DNA of 58,514 nucleotides from NCBI GenBank assembly GCA_017432325.1, contig JAFRJJ010000031.1:1-58514 (forward strand), written 5' to 3'. Position numbers and translations under genes: made by a program. Positions 1 to 7,804 of the stretch are shown in pieces. Source of the DNA: Solobacterium sp. (GTDB lineage Bacteria; Bacillota_I; Bacilli_A; Erysipelotrichales; Erysipelotrichaceae). The notes beneath the pieces are model-generated. The model was given only the letters and a program-made list of their open reading frames with translations. It made no database searches and was not told the DNA's origin. Every line of letters starts with the position of its first letter. Positions within the stretch are counted from its first letter, which is position 1.

Positions 1-114
1 GATTGCCATCACAAGGAATTACTCCGTTATACGGATATTGTATGTATATCTCTTCATCCAACATAACCAAATTATAAAAGAAGCAGACACTTTCGTATCT
101 GCTCACTCTGATTT
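1..114. other. window edge, no gene assigned
   Basis: No start codon with a ribosome site and no recognisable protein is seen here. One frame gives a 21-codon tail ending near base 66 and another a 24-codon tail ending near base 77; either could be the end of an upstream gene, and I cannot choose. A small hairpin (AGCAGA/TCTGCT, about 82-102) precedes the terminator at 115-138, so the stretch is probably the 3' end of an upstream transcript. Confidence 0.3.
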
Positions 115-138
115 GGTCACCGCAGGTGGCCTTTTTTT
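115..138 (+). terminator. intrinsic terminator upstream of rimO
   Basis: A 7-bp stem GGTCACC/GGTGGCC (one G-T wobble) with a GCA loop is followed by seven T residues. It would end the transcript entering from the left of the window. Confidence 0.75.
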
Positions 139-167
139 ATGCTTCCGGAGAGTTTTTGCCGTTATTA

Positions 168-176
168 TGGTACAAT
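168..176 (+). promoter_or_regulatory. extended -10 promoter of rimO
   Basis: TGGTACAAT matches the TGn-extended -10. No convincing -35 lies 17 bp upstream. The predicted start is about 15-17 nt before the chosen ATG of rimO, a very short leader. Confidence 0.5.
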
Positions 177-198
177 GTTCGGCGGAAGAAGAAACGGT

Positions 199-1500
199 AT
201 GAAAATAGGTGTAATTTCACTTGGCTGTGCCAAGAATCTTGTAGATACAGAATATCTGCTGGGAATATTGAGAGAAAGCGGACAGGAGATCGTCACTGAC
301 AGAAGTGAAGCGGAAGCTGTCATCATCAATACCTGCGGGTTTATTGAGAGCGCCAAAACAGAAGCGATCGATACGATCCTGGAAGCGGCGGACCTGAAGG
401 AGCAGGGACTCAGGAAACTGATCGTCATGGGCTGTCTTTCCCAGAGATACAAACCTCAGCTTGAAGCGGAGATGCCGGAGGTGGACCGTTTTATTGCGAT
501 CAGCGAATATCACAATCTCGGAAAGATCCTTTCCGAAGTACTGGGTGTGCGGATCGTCAACACATACGGAAAATCACAGCGTATCCTGTCAGACAAGCCC
601 TGGATGGCTTATCTGAAGATCTGCGACGGCTGCGATAACCGATGCAGCTACTGCGCGATCCCGCTGATCCGCGGTGATATGCGCTCCATGGATGAGGATG
701 AGCTCGTCAGGGAAGCGGAACGCCTGGTCTCGGGAGGCGTCAAGGAACTGAACCTGATCGCCCAGGATTCGTCAAGATACGGCTTTGACTGGGACCGTCA
801 GCTGCATCTTTCCCATCTGCTGAAGCGTCTGGACGCGATCGAAGGCATCCACTGGATCAGAATCCTGTATCTGTATCCTGATGAGATCCCGGATGACCTG
901 ATCGATACGATCCGTGAGAGCAGGCATATCCTGCCTTACTTTGATATCCCCGTACAGCATGGCTCGGACAGGATGCTGAAGCTGATGAACCGCAGGGGAT
1001 CGCATGACACGATCGTCGAACGTGCCGCAAAGATCAGGGCATCCTTTGATCACGCAACACTGCGCACGACGCTGATCACAGGCTTCCCCAGTGAAACAGA
1101 AGAGGATCACAAGGAGACCATGCGTCTTCTGGAAGAGGTGCACTGGGATCATCTCGGCGCATTTACATACTCCCGGGAAGAAGACACAAAGAGCTATGAA
1201 ATGGAAGACGATGTTCCGGAAGAAGTCAAGCTGCAGCGCATGAAGGAGATCATGACGCGCCAGGCAGAGATCGTACAGGCGGATCATCAGAAACTGATTG
1301 GCAGAACGGATGAAGTCCTGGTGGAAGGATATGAAGAACTGACAGGCATGTATACGGGCAGAAGCGCGATGTACGCGCCGGACGGGGTGGACGGAGTCGT
1401 CCGTTTCCGCAGCAGCCGCAGCCTGAAACAGGGTGATTTCGTACTGGTCTGCTATACGAAGGTAAGCGGTCATAATATGATCGGCAGGGAGGCAGAATGA
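199..1500 (+). CDS. rimO: ribosomal protein S12 methylthiotransferase RimO
   Basis: RimO is a radical-SAM enzyme that adds a methylthio group to an Asp of ribosomal protein S12 in the cytoplasm. The 433-aa product has the usual order: an N-terminal UPF0004 domain starting MKIGVISLGCAKNLVDTEYL, the radical-SAM motif CDGCDNRCSYC (CxxxCxxC for the 4Fe-4S cluster), the radical-SAM barrel, and a C-terminal TRAM-like segment. The frame is open from 139, but that ATG lies at the end of the upstream terminator and before the promoter, so I start at 199, where family homology begins. The ATGA overlap with the next gene at 1497 implies translational coupling. The N-terminal motif favours RimO over MiaB. 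Confidence 0.95.
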   Translation: MKIGVISLGCAKNLVDTEYLLGILRESGQEIVTDRSEAEAVIINTCGFIESAKTEAIDTILEAADLKEQGLRKLIVMGCLSQRYKPQLEAEMPEVDRFIAISEYHNLGKILSEVLGVRIVNTYGKSQRILSDKPWMAYLKICDGCDNRCSYCAIPLIRGDMRSMDEDELVREAERLVSGGVKELNLIAQDSSRYGFDWDRQLHLSHLLKRLDAIEGIHWIRILYLYPDEIPDDLIDTIRESRHILPYFDIPVQHGSDRMLKLMNRRGSHDTIVERAAKIRASFDHATLRTTLITGFPSETEEDHKETMRLLEEVHWDHLGAFTYSREEDTKSYEMEDDVPEEVKLQRMKEIMTRQAEIVQADHQKLIGRTDEVLVEGYEELTGMYTGRSAMYAPDGVDGVVRFRSSRSLKQGDFVLVCYTKVSGHNMIGREAE

Positions 1501-2972
1501 CTTCCATATATCATATTTCCGATCTGAAAAAGTTCAACAGATGTCCGCGTCTGTTCCTGCAGTCACAGCAGGATGAAAAAATGCAGTTCTATTCCTATAT
1601 CAGGATGGATGAAGCGGTATCCGACCTGGCTGCCAGAAAACTCGGGGTCGAGAAACCGTTTGTCGGCACGCTCGGCGATGATCCTTCCCTTGCACTGGAA
1701 GCCCTGAAGGACCATGACTGGCTGATGAAGGCAAGATTTGAATACGGCGGCCTAAGGATCAAAGTCCCGTTCCTGCACAGGAACGGTGATGCCTGGGACC
1801 TGTATTTTCTGTTTACCGGACTGTATCCGCACAACAACGATATGGAGCTGTACTGCGATACCGTATGGGTGCTCGAACAGAACGGGATCCAATTAAACGA
1901 CGTGATGATCGTCCACCTGAATGAAGCATATGTCAGGCAGGATGAACTGGATATCGACGAACTGTTTATCGTCAGCCGTTCGCTTTATAACTTCAACAAC
2001 AATCCGACCATCCCGTTTTTTGATGAGATCAGGAAACAGATGAAGGATCCGCAGGAAACGGTGCGGAAAATGTCGGAGTGCACAGCCGAAACGCTGAGCG
2101 AACCGGTACGCACGAATAAATGCGCGGGCAGACTGAAATGCCGCTACTATGACAGCTGTTTCCCGAATGAAGCGGAGGCGGAAGACAACTCCATCATGAC
2201 GCTGATCGCCGCAAAACACCGTTATCAGATGGAACAGGAAGGCCTGCTGTATCTGCGTGACGCGGAAATCGAACGGATCGAAGGAAATCCCCAGCAGTAT
2301 GCCCAGATCCAGGCAGACCGCAGCGGCGGACTGTTCGCGGATAAAATGGCGCTTCAGGCATGGCTGGAAGGAACCGTTTATCCGGTATCATTCCTGGACT
2401 TTGAATGGGAACGCTACGCGGTTCCTCCCTACAAGGGAATGAAGCCGTATCAGGTGCTCCCGTTCGAATACAGCCTTCATATCCTCCATGAAGATGGAAC
2501 GGTCGACCACAAGGTATTCCTTTCGGTACACGATGACCGCAGGGAACTGACAGAATCACTGATTAGGGATGTACCGGAACAGGGAACGATCATCGCCTAT
2601 AACGCGGAAGGCGCGGAGAAGATCCGCATCAGCGAAATGGCGGAACAGTTCCCGGAATACGCGGACATCCTGCTGGATATGAACAGCCGTATGAAGGATC
2701 TGCAGATCCCGTTTATATCAGGCATGATCTACGATGTCCGCATGCGCGGCTCATGGACGCTCAAGCAGATCATGTCCCTGATGGAGGATCCCGGCTACAG
2801 CCAGCTTGAGATCCGCCAGGGTATGGATGCCGTATTCCAGTGGAGACAGCTTGACCGTGACGAGGACGTCAACAAGGATGAGATCATAGATGATCTGAAG
2901 AAATACTGCGGTATGGACTCATGGGCCATGGTCGTTGTATTCAAATGGATCCGGAAATGCGCAGGATTGTGA
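1497..2972 (+). CDS. DUF2779 family nuclease-like protein
   Basis: A 491-aa protein of the DUF2779 type. The N-terminus (YHISDLKKFNRCPRLFLQ) resembles PD-(D/E)XK/Cas4-like nucleases, and a Cys group (CAGRLKCRYYDSC) near the middle could bind a metal or Fe-S cluster. The C-terminal half (FLDFEWERYAVPPYKGMKPY, later YNAEGAEKIRI) is the RNase H/DEDD-like part typical of the family. The biological role is not known. It starts at ATG 1497, overlapping the rimO stop by 4 bp, with a GGGAGG ribosome site inside rimO. It ends inside its own terminator hairpin. Family assignment is from memory of the motifs; a role in DNA or RNA processing is inference. Confidence 0.8.
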   Translation: MTSIYHISDLKKFNRCPRLFLQSQQDEKMQFYSYIRMDEAVSDLAARKLGVEKPFVGTLGDDPSLALEALKDHDWLMKARFEYGGLRIKVPFLHRNGDAWDLYFLFTGLYPHNNDMELYCDTVWVLEQNGIQLNDVMIVHLNEAYVRQDELDIDELFIVSRSLYNFNNNPTIPFFDEIRKQMKDPQETVRKMSECTAETLSEPVRTNKCAGRLKCRYYDSCFPNEAEAEDNSIMTLIAAKHRYQMEQEGLLYLRDAEIERIEGNPQQYAQIQADRSGGLFADKMALQAWLEGTVYPVSFLDFEWERYAVPPYKGMKPYQVLPFEYSLHILHEDGTVDHKVFLSVHDDRRELTESLIRDVPEQGTIIAYNAEGAEKIRISEMAEQFPEYADILLDMNSRMKDLQIPFISGMIYDVRMRGSWTLKQIMSLMEDPGYSQLEIRQGMDAVFQWRQLDRDEDVNKDEIIDDLKKYCGMDSWAMVVVFKWIRKCAGL

Positions 2973-2992
2973 TATGACACAGTCCTGTTTTT
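2962..2992 (+). terminator. terminator of rimO-DUF2779 operon
   Basis: A 10-bp stem (2962-2971 with 2978-2987, one wobble) and a T-run. The left arm contains the stop codon of the DUF2779 gene. Confidence 0.8.
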
Positions 2993-3025
2993 GTATATTC
3001 AGAAGGGTATAACCATTTGAAAGTA

Positions 3026-3034
3026 TGGTATACT
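3026..3034 (+). promoter_or_regulatory. extended -10 promoter of hpf
   Basis: TGGTATACT, an extended -10 without a clear -35. It leaves a leader of about 110 nt before hpf. That leader contains a 5-bp dyad GGTAC/GTACC near 3048 but no recognised riboswitch. Confidence 0.5.
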
Positions 3035-3152
3035 GAAATCAGTTAATGGTACGTGGTACCGCTGTGAAATATCATAGAAACAGGTGATCGAAATGCGCAT
3101 GCTTTTGATGTAAAGAAAAACAATTATATCCGATAGAAAGAGAGGAACAATT

Positions 3153-3677
3153 ATGCGTTTTGAGATTATTGGAAAAAACATTACAATTACCGATTTGATG
3201 CGCAGCAAAATTGAGAAGAAACTTTCCGCTCTGGAAAAGTATCTGCTGATCGATTCGGACACGAAAGCAAGAGTCGTCGCAAGGGTGTATCCGAATTCAC
3301 AGAAGATCGAAGTAACGATCCCGACAAAAGTCGGTATCCTGCGTTCAGAAGTCACACATGAAGACCTCTATGCAGCGATCGATATCGCAGTTGACAAACT
3401 GGAAGACCAGCTGCGCAGACAGAAGACAAGACTGAACAGAAGACATCGTGAATCACTCGCCGAGGCATTCCTGGAAGAAGCTGCGGAAGCCGAGGAAAAG
3501 ATCGTTCCGGTCAAGACAAAAACCATCCAGGCGACAAAGCTTGATCTGGATGAAGCGATCATGCAGATGGAACTGAGCAGCCATGACTTCTATATTTACA
3601 CCGATGAGGATACAGGCAGGATCTCTGTCGTATATCTCCGCAATGACGGTGACTACGGAGTAATTGAAGTAGAATAA
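3153..3677 (+). CDS. hpf: long-form ribosome hibernation promoting factor
   Basis: HPF binds the decoding centre of the 30S subunit and, in its long form, joins 70S ribosomes into inactive 100S dimers in slow growth. The 174-aa length is that of the long form. The N-terminal S30AE domain (MRFEIIGKNITITDLMRSKIEKKLSALEKY) is followed by a charged linker near residues 90-125 and the C-terminal dimerisation domain (MQMELSSHDFYIYTDEDTG...VVYLRNDGDYGVIEVE). The start at 3153 has a GAGAGGAAC ribosome site. It is a single-gene unit between its own promoter and a strong terminator. Confidence 0.95.
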   Translation: MRFEIIGKNITITDLMRSKIEKKLSALEKYLLIDSDTKARVVARVYPNSQKIEVTIPTKVGILRSEVTHEDLYAAIDIAVDKLEDQLRRQKTRLNRRHRESLAEAFLEEAAEAEEKIVPVKTKTIQATKLDLDEAIMQMELSSHDFYIYTDEDTGRISVVYLRNDGDYGVIEVE

Positions 3678-3694
3678 ATGCATAAGACATATAG

Positions 3695-3720
3695 ACTGTA
3701 CCCGCAAGGGTACAGTTTTT
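3695..3720 (+). terminator. terminator of hpf
   Basis: A perfect 9-bp stem ACTGTACCC/GGGTACAGT with a GCAA tetraloop followed by T residues. Confidence 0.9.
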
Positions 3721-3768
3721 GTGTGCGTAAATACAAATAAGCTGCAGGTGATAAAGACGTCCGGAAAC

Positions 3769-3777
3769 TGGTATAAT
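3769..3777 (+). promoter_or_regulatory. extended -10 promoter of FAD oxidoreductase gene
   Basis: TGGTATAAT, a consensus extended -10, 28 bp before the ATG at 3806. Confidence 0.65.
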
Positions 3778-3805
3778 GAATGTTGCGTTCAGGAGAAAAT
3801 GAAAG

Positions 3806-5176
3806 ATGAAATATGATGTAATGATAATCGGAGCAGGTCCCGGCGGGATCTACTCGGCATATGAACTGATCAAAAACAGACCCGGTCTGAAGATCGCGGT
3901 ACTGGAGGCCGGACATAAACTGGAAAAAAGGCACTGTCCGATCGACGGGGTAACAATTACCTCATGCGTCAACTGCAAAAGCTGCGCGATCATGAACGGC
4001 TTCGGCGGAGCGGGCGCTTTCTCAGACGGCAAATACAATATTACGAATGATTTCGGCGGCACGCTGTATGAGTTCATCGGACGGGATACCGCGATCGAAC
4101 TGATGAATTACGTTGACAGGATCAATCTGGAGCACGGCGGCGAAGGAACAAAGCTATACACGACAGCAGGCAGCGAATTCAAAAAGATCTGCATGCAGAA
4201 CAAACTGACACTGCTTGAAGCATCCGTCAGGCATCTGGGAACGGATATCAACTACAAAGTGCTGGAAAACCTGTACCGTGAGATGGAACCGCACGCGGAC
4301 TTCTTCTTCGATACGCCGGTCAGGCATGTCAAAGTGATCGACGGCGGATATGAAGCAGTCCTTGATAAAGGAAGCGTAACGGCTGACAGATGCATCGTAT
4401 CTGTGGGCAGGTCCGGATCCAAGTGGATGGAACAGATCTGCCGTGAACTGGGGATCAAAACGAAATCCAACCGTGTTGACCTCGGTGTAAGGGTAGAGAT
4501 CCCGGCTGTGATCTTCTCACACCTGACCGACCAGCTGTATGAATCCAAGATCGTATACAGGACGGAAAAGTTTGAAGACAATGTCCGCACGTTCTGCATG
4601 AATCCCCACGGTATCGTCGTCAATGAAAATACCAACGGCATCGTGACTGTCAACGGACACAGCTTTGAGGCTGAAGACAAGAAGACGGACAATACGAATT
4701 TCGCGCTGCTGGTATCGAAAAATTTCACCGAACCGTTCAATGATTCCAACGGATATGGTGAATCCATTGCCAGACTTTCCAACCTCCTCGGCGGAGGCGT
4801 GATCGTCCAGAGATTCGGCGACCTGGAACGCGGCAGACGCTCCACGGTAAAACGTATTGAGGAAGGACATGTACGTCCGACACTCAGCGCAACACCGGGA
4901 GACCTGAGCCTTGTGCTTCCCAAAAGGATCCTGGACGGCATCATCGAGATGATCTATGCCCTGGACAAGATCGCTCCCGGCACTGCCAACGACGATACGC
5001 TTCTGTACGGGGTAGAAGTCAAATTCTACAACATGGAAGTCAAACTGAAAAAGAACATGGAGACAAGGTATCCCGGTCTGTATATGATCGGTGACGGAAG
5101 CGGCGTAACGCATTCACTGTCCCATGCATCGGCAAGCGGTGTCTTTGTGGCACGGGATATCATGAAGTCCATATGA
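3806..5176 (+). CDS. FAD-dependent oxidoreductase (COG2509-like)
   Basis: A 456-aa flavoprotein. The N-terminal dinucleotide-binding motif GAGPGG at residues 9-14 binds FAD. It is followed by a Cys-rich segment (HCPIDG...CVNCKSC, residues about 43-60) and GFGGAGAFSDGKYN, typical of the uncharacterised FAD-dependent dehydrogenases of COG2509. The C-terminal YPGLYMIGDGSGVTHSLSHA is the second FAD contact. The substrate is unknown; the clustered cysteines suggest a redox or Fe-S role, which is inference. The AGGAGAAAATGAAAG region supplies the ribosome site. It overlaps the next gene by 4 bp (ATGA), so the two are one operon. Confidence 0.85.
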   Translation: MKYDVMIIGAGPGGIYSAYELIKNRPGLKIAVLEAGHKLEKRHCPIDGVTITSCVNCKSCAIMNGFGGAGAFSDGKYNITNDFGGTLYEFIGRDTAIELMNYVDRINLEHGGEGTKLYTTAGSEFKKICMQNKLTLLEASVRHLGTDINYKVLENLYREMEPHADFFFDTPVRHVKVIDGGYEAVLDKGSVTADRCIVSVGRSGSKWMEQICRELGIKTKSNRVDLGVRVEIPAVIFSHLTDQLYESKIVYRTEKFEDNVRTFCMNPHGIVVNENTNGIVTVNGHSFEAEDKKTDNTNFALLVSKNFTEPFNDSNGYGESIARLSNLLGGGVIVQRFGDLERGRRSTVKRIEEGHVRPTLSATPGDLSLVLPKRILDGIIEMIYALDKIAPGTANDDTLLYGVEVKFYNMEVKLKKNMETRYPGLYMIGDGSGVTHSLSHASASGVFVARDIMKSI

Positions 5177-5772
5177 GAGTTTATATACTCAGGCACGGCC
5201 AGACCGACAAAAATAAAGAAAAGGTACTCCAGGGCCGCAGTGATCTTCCCCTGAATGAAGAGGGCAGACAGCAGGCGGAAGAAACAGGTGCGTATTTCAG
5301 ACAGAACGGGATCAGTTTTGACAGGGTATATTCCAGCCCGCTGTCCAGGGCTGTGCAGACAGCAGAACAAGCGGCGCCCGGGCATGATGTCCTGAAGGAT
5401 GAACGTCTGCTGGAAATGGATTACGGACCGTATGAAGGAAGCTCACTGACATCTCCGGCTCCGGAGATCGTCGAATTCTTCCGGGACTTTGTGCATCATC
5501 CTGCTCCGGAAGGCATGGAGAGCCTCGCATCGGTCACAGCACGTCTCGGGACATTCCTGGATGAACTCGCCGGAACATGCGGACCGTCAGAAAACATTCT
5601 GATATCGACACATGCGATCGCCATGAAAGGGGCACTGGAATACCTGATGCCTGAATCGAAGGGAAGCTGGTGGTCGACATATATCGGCAACTGCGCTGTT
5701 TACATGGCAGAATACAGAAACGGGGCATATTCAGCACCAAAGGAGATCAACATAAAAGCACGGTCCGAATAA
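5173..5772 (+). CDS. histidine phosphatase family protein
   Basis: A 199-aa member of the phosphoglycerate mutase-like histidine phosphatases. The catalytic RHG motif is at the start (LRHGQTDKNK, phospho-accepting His), with SSPLSRAVQTAEQ, ERLLEMDYGPYEG and the second His in LISTHAIAMKG. Such proteins act on phosphosugars, nucleotides or alpha-ribazole phosphate; the sequence does not say which. It is coupled to the FAD oxidoreductase by an ATGA overlap and ends in a hairpin shared with the convergent gene. Confidence 0.9.
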   Translation: MRVYILRHGQTDKNKEKVLQGRSDLPLNEEGRQQAEETGAYFRQNGISFDRVYSSPLSRAVQTAEQAAPGHDVLKDERLLEMDYGPYEGSSLTSPAPEIVEFFRDFVHHPAPEGMESLASVTARLGTFLDELAGTCGPSENILISTHAIAMKGALEYLMPESKGSWWSTYIGNCAVYMAEYRNGAYSAPKEINIKARSE

Positions 5773-5787
5773 GAACCGCGCTTTTTT
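5755..5787. terminator. bidirectional terminator between convergent genes
   Basis: AAAGC-CGGT pairs with ACCG-GCTTT around one mismatch, with T-rich tracts on both strands. It serves the histidine phosphatase on plus and the membrane protein on minus, whose TGA lies within it. Confidence 0.6.
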
Positions 5788-6452
5788 CATGCAAAGATCG
5801 TTATGTACTGGAGAACCAGCATAATGATCGTAAATGATATGATGCCGGGAATAAATGAATGGGACTGGTTGTACAGATATGACATGGTGCAGATCAGCAG
5901 CACATTGTACAGGTATGTCCTGACCAGCAGCCCGAGATCACCGAACGGTACGAAGACCACTGTGTACAGGATCCCGAACAGGAACCCCGACGCAAGAATG
6001 ATCAGTGCTTCCCGGTCACGGATATCCAGATGATCCGTCAGACATTTGAAACTGATATTGACGATGAACCCGAGGACGACACTGTACGCCAGCATGACCG
6101 CCGGGGCGGAGAACAGATAATTGTTCACCGTAGCCGCGTCAGGCAGGGGGATATATCCTTTCAGGAACGACTGGTTGATCCAGGTCAGGATCGTGATCAT
6201 GACAGTCCCGACGACTGTATAGATCAATGCTTCCTTCGGATTAGCCTTGGCTCTGTTGTAGTGAATGCCGAACAGATTCCAGTCATAAATAATCAGTATC
6301 AGCCCCGTCAGATTCAGGGTGAATGTCATCGCTGCAGTCTCATTTCCGGCAATCATCAGGACAAACCTGTAGACGACCGGTATCATGCAGAAAACAAGCA
6401 GTGAAATAACGATCCGTTTCATTGAAAGTGATGACTGATATTTAACGCGCAT
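5787..6452 (-). CDS. CPBP-like integral membrane protein, catalytic motifs absent
   Basis: A 221-aa protein with about seven hydrophobic segments. The C-terminal half has the pattern of CPBP/Abi proteases (ALIILASGFLFGILY, then SHSFIPGIISF), but the EExxxR motif is missing and the His of the FxxxH motif is Tyr, so it would be a non-catalytic relative; this is inference from pattern alone. The frame is open to 6548, but I start at the ATG at 6452, which has AGAGG five bases upstream (MRVKYQSSLSMKR). It stands alone and converges on the histidine phosphatase gene. The substrate or partner is unknown. Confidence 0.65.
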   Translation of the reverse strand: MRVKYQSSLSMKRIVISLLVFCMIPVVYRFVLMIAGNETAAMTFTLNLTGLILIIYDWNLFGIHYNRAKANPKEALIYTVVGTVMITILTWINQSFLKGYIPLPDAATVNNYLFSAPAVMLAYSVVLGFIVNISFKCLTDHLDIRDREALIILASGFLFGILYTVVFVPFGDLGLLVRTYLYNVLLICTMSYLYNQSHSFIPGIISFTIIMLVLQYITIFA

Positions 6453-6497
6453 AAAACCTCTGTTTCCGAACCTCGCATATCCGGAGGTTACTGAATA

Positions 6498-6526
6498 ATG
6501 ATACTGGAAGCCGGTCCGATTCGCAA
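6498..6526 (-). promoter_or_regulatory. promoter of CPBP-like gene
   Basis: On the minus strand TTGCGA (6521-6526) and TATCAT (6498-6503) are 17 bp apart. The predicted start is about 40 nt before the ATG at 6452. Confidence 0.6.
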
Positions 6527-6655
6527 GTAATGATGAACAGTCCGTCATTTTTTAAGGTGCTGCACGAATAATGCCCGTATTGTTCAGCCAGTACCGCAAT
6601 TCTGTTTTTCTGTATCTGCGTATATGAAATACTGCGTTCGAGGAGGTGTCATACG

Positions 6656-7006
6656 ATGACATTAAAGGATTCCGCTTCAAACACCAGGAAATATTCAAAA
6701 GAGCAGTACGAACTGATCGCCGGATATGTCGGGAGAACGTACCAGAGATCAAAAAACAGGATGGAACTTGACCGCAGCTCCGACATGATCAGCGAGCCGG
6801 ACAGCACTTATGCCGATGACGCGAAACTGGTCTATTATGTTGACCGCTGTCTGCTGGAATGCGACCGCAACGCGCAGCTGATCATCCGAAAGGAATTCCT
6901 GGAGGAAAGCGAAAACAGATGGTATGAGCAGTATTTTTCAAGAAGCACGTTTTACCGCCTGAAAGCGGACGCTGTGAAGCAGTTCGTTGACAGTCTGGAT
7001 CTCTGA
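6656..7006 (+). CDS. small HTH protein (possibly MG284/MPN403-like)
   Basis: A 116-aa protein of unknown function. The C-terminal third (NAQLIIRKEFLEESENRWYEQYFSRSTFYRLKADAVKQFVDSL) looks like a sigma-4/ArpU-type helix-turn-helix, with SRSTFYRLKADAVKQF as recognition helix, so DNA binding is likely but inferred. It recalls the MG284/MPN403 family of mollicutes, which I remember as lying near an acyl carrier protein gene, as here; this match is from memory and unchecked. The start has GAGGAGGTG upstream. A diverged second copy, including the upstream region, follows at 7208-7538. Confidence 0.6.
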   Translation: MTLKDSASNTRKYSKEQYELIAGYVGRTYQRSKNRMELDRSSDMISEPDSTYADDAKLVYYVDRCLLECDRNAQLIIRKEFLEESENRWYEQYFSRSTFYRLKADAVKQFVDSLDL

Positions 7007-7089
7007 AGGATCGCCGCCTGGCGTGATCATCATGATCAGGATCATAACACCGATCTACGTAAAGGAACGGGCCCGGCAAATGGTAAGAC

Positions 7090-7138
7090 ACTCCGGTACT
7101 GCGCAGACTGCAGTCTGTCATTCAGGCAGTACCGGAGT
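7090..7138. repeat. 13-bp inverted repeat between HTH copies
   Basis: ACTCCGGTACTGC (7090-7102) pairs perfectly with 7126-7138. The 23-nt loop holds a second palindrome, CAGACTGCAGTCTG. There is no T-run directly after, so it may be an operator or attenuator stem rather than a terminator. The right arm lies in the segment shared with the upstream region of the first copy (near 6589), where no left arm is present. Confidence 0.6.
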
Positions 7139-7292
7139 TCTGCTTTCATGTATTGATATATCTGAAACTGCATATCAGGTGTTTTATATGGTATGGGAAG
7201 AAGAATTATGACTCAGTGATTTTCTCGATAAGAACGGTCTGATTGAACTGAGCATAGCGATCAGGAAGAGATACCGGGAAACCGGAAAAAAG

Positions 7293-7538
7293 ATGAAACA
7301 GGACCTGCTGTCCGGTGTGCTCAGCGAACCGGATAACGTTAACCCGTATGACGTCATGCAGGCTGATGATATCGACCGTCTTCTGCCGCGGCTGGACCGG
7401 AAAACACAGGGATTTATCCGTAAAGAATTTCTGGAGGAAAGCCCTAAAAACTGGTACCTGGAACAGTTCTCAACATCCATTTATTACCGGCGGAAAGCAA
7501 AGGCTGCGGAGCAATTCGTTCATTGCCTAGATCTCTGA
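7293..7538 (+). CDS. second HTH copy, probably frameshifted at start
   Basis: An 81-aa frame homologous to the gene at 6656 (shared IRKEFLEES, WYxxQFS, YYRRKAKAAEQFVHCLDL). The homologous frame is open upstream to 7212 and would add about 27 residues aligning with the first copy, but no start codon lies there. An ATG at 7208 with a GGGAAGAAG ribosome site is one base out of frame (extra base at 7211) and reads a stop three codons later. So it is either a young pseudogene with a +1 frameshift or a short form starting at 7293. The three sense bases after 7208 make a sequencing error possible. Confidence 0.5.
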   Translation: MKQDLLSGVLSEPDNVNPYDVMQADDIDRLLPRLDRKTQGFIRKEFLEESPKNWYLEQFSTSIYYRRKAKAAEQFVHCLDL

Positions 7539-7548
7539 TTGATGTTAG

Positions 7549-7554
7549 TATAAT
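7549..7554 (+). promoter_or_regulatory. -10 of acpP-ptsI operon
   Basis: A perfect TATAAT 15 bp before the acpP start. The -35 region is weak and there is no TGn extension. Confidence 0.45.
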
Positions 7555-7568
7555 TACAAGGAGTGCCT

Positions 7569-7802
7569 ATGGATGATCTGTCTGAACTGGTACAATTGCT
7601 GAATAATTTCAAACCGGAACTGAGCGGTTCCGACGTGACAGCTTCTTTCACAGAATTGGGAATGGATTCATACGATGTGGTGGATTTTGTCATGGCAGTT
7701 GAGAAACATTTCAACATTGCGGTCGACGACAGTCAGGTCATGGCACTGAAGAGCATAAACGATGTGAAAAATATCATCGATCAGTATAACAAGGAGGATT
7801 GA
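7569..7802 (+). CDS. acpP: acyl carrier protein
   Basis: A 77-aa acyl carrier protein. The phosphopantetheine attachment site is Ser34 in GMDSYDVVDFVMAVEKHFNI, followed by acidic helices and SINDVKNIIDQY. A GTG at 7563 is in frame but overlaps the AAGGAG ribosome site, so ATG 7569 is the start. It sits directly before ptsI (stop overlapping the ptsI ribosome site) rather than with fatty-acid synthesis genes, so it may be a specialised carrier or simply the sole copy placed here; the window cannot tell. Confidence 0.9.
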   Translation: MDDLSELVQLLNNFKPELSGSDVTASFTELGMDSYDVVDFVMAVEKHFNIAVDDSQVMALKSINDVKNIIDQYNKED

Positions 7803-7804
7803 AA

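Noticed and set aside
2..199. Open frame from the left edge running into rimO start
   Set aside because: It crosses an intrinsic terminator and the rimO promoter, and its translation shows no family pattern.
772..1473. 233-codon frame on minus strand inside rimO
   Set aside because: Antisense shadow of a well-identified gene; no ribosome site or family motif.
3045..3060. GGTACGTGGTACCGC upstream of hpf resembling a T-box core
   Set aside because: No stem I, specifier or terminator in the ~110-nt leader, and hpf is not a T-box target.
5173..5772. Calling the histidine phosphatase a phosphoglycerate mutase or CobC
   Set aside because: Motifs fit the superfamily only; no cobalamin or glycolysis neighbours support a specific name.
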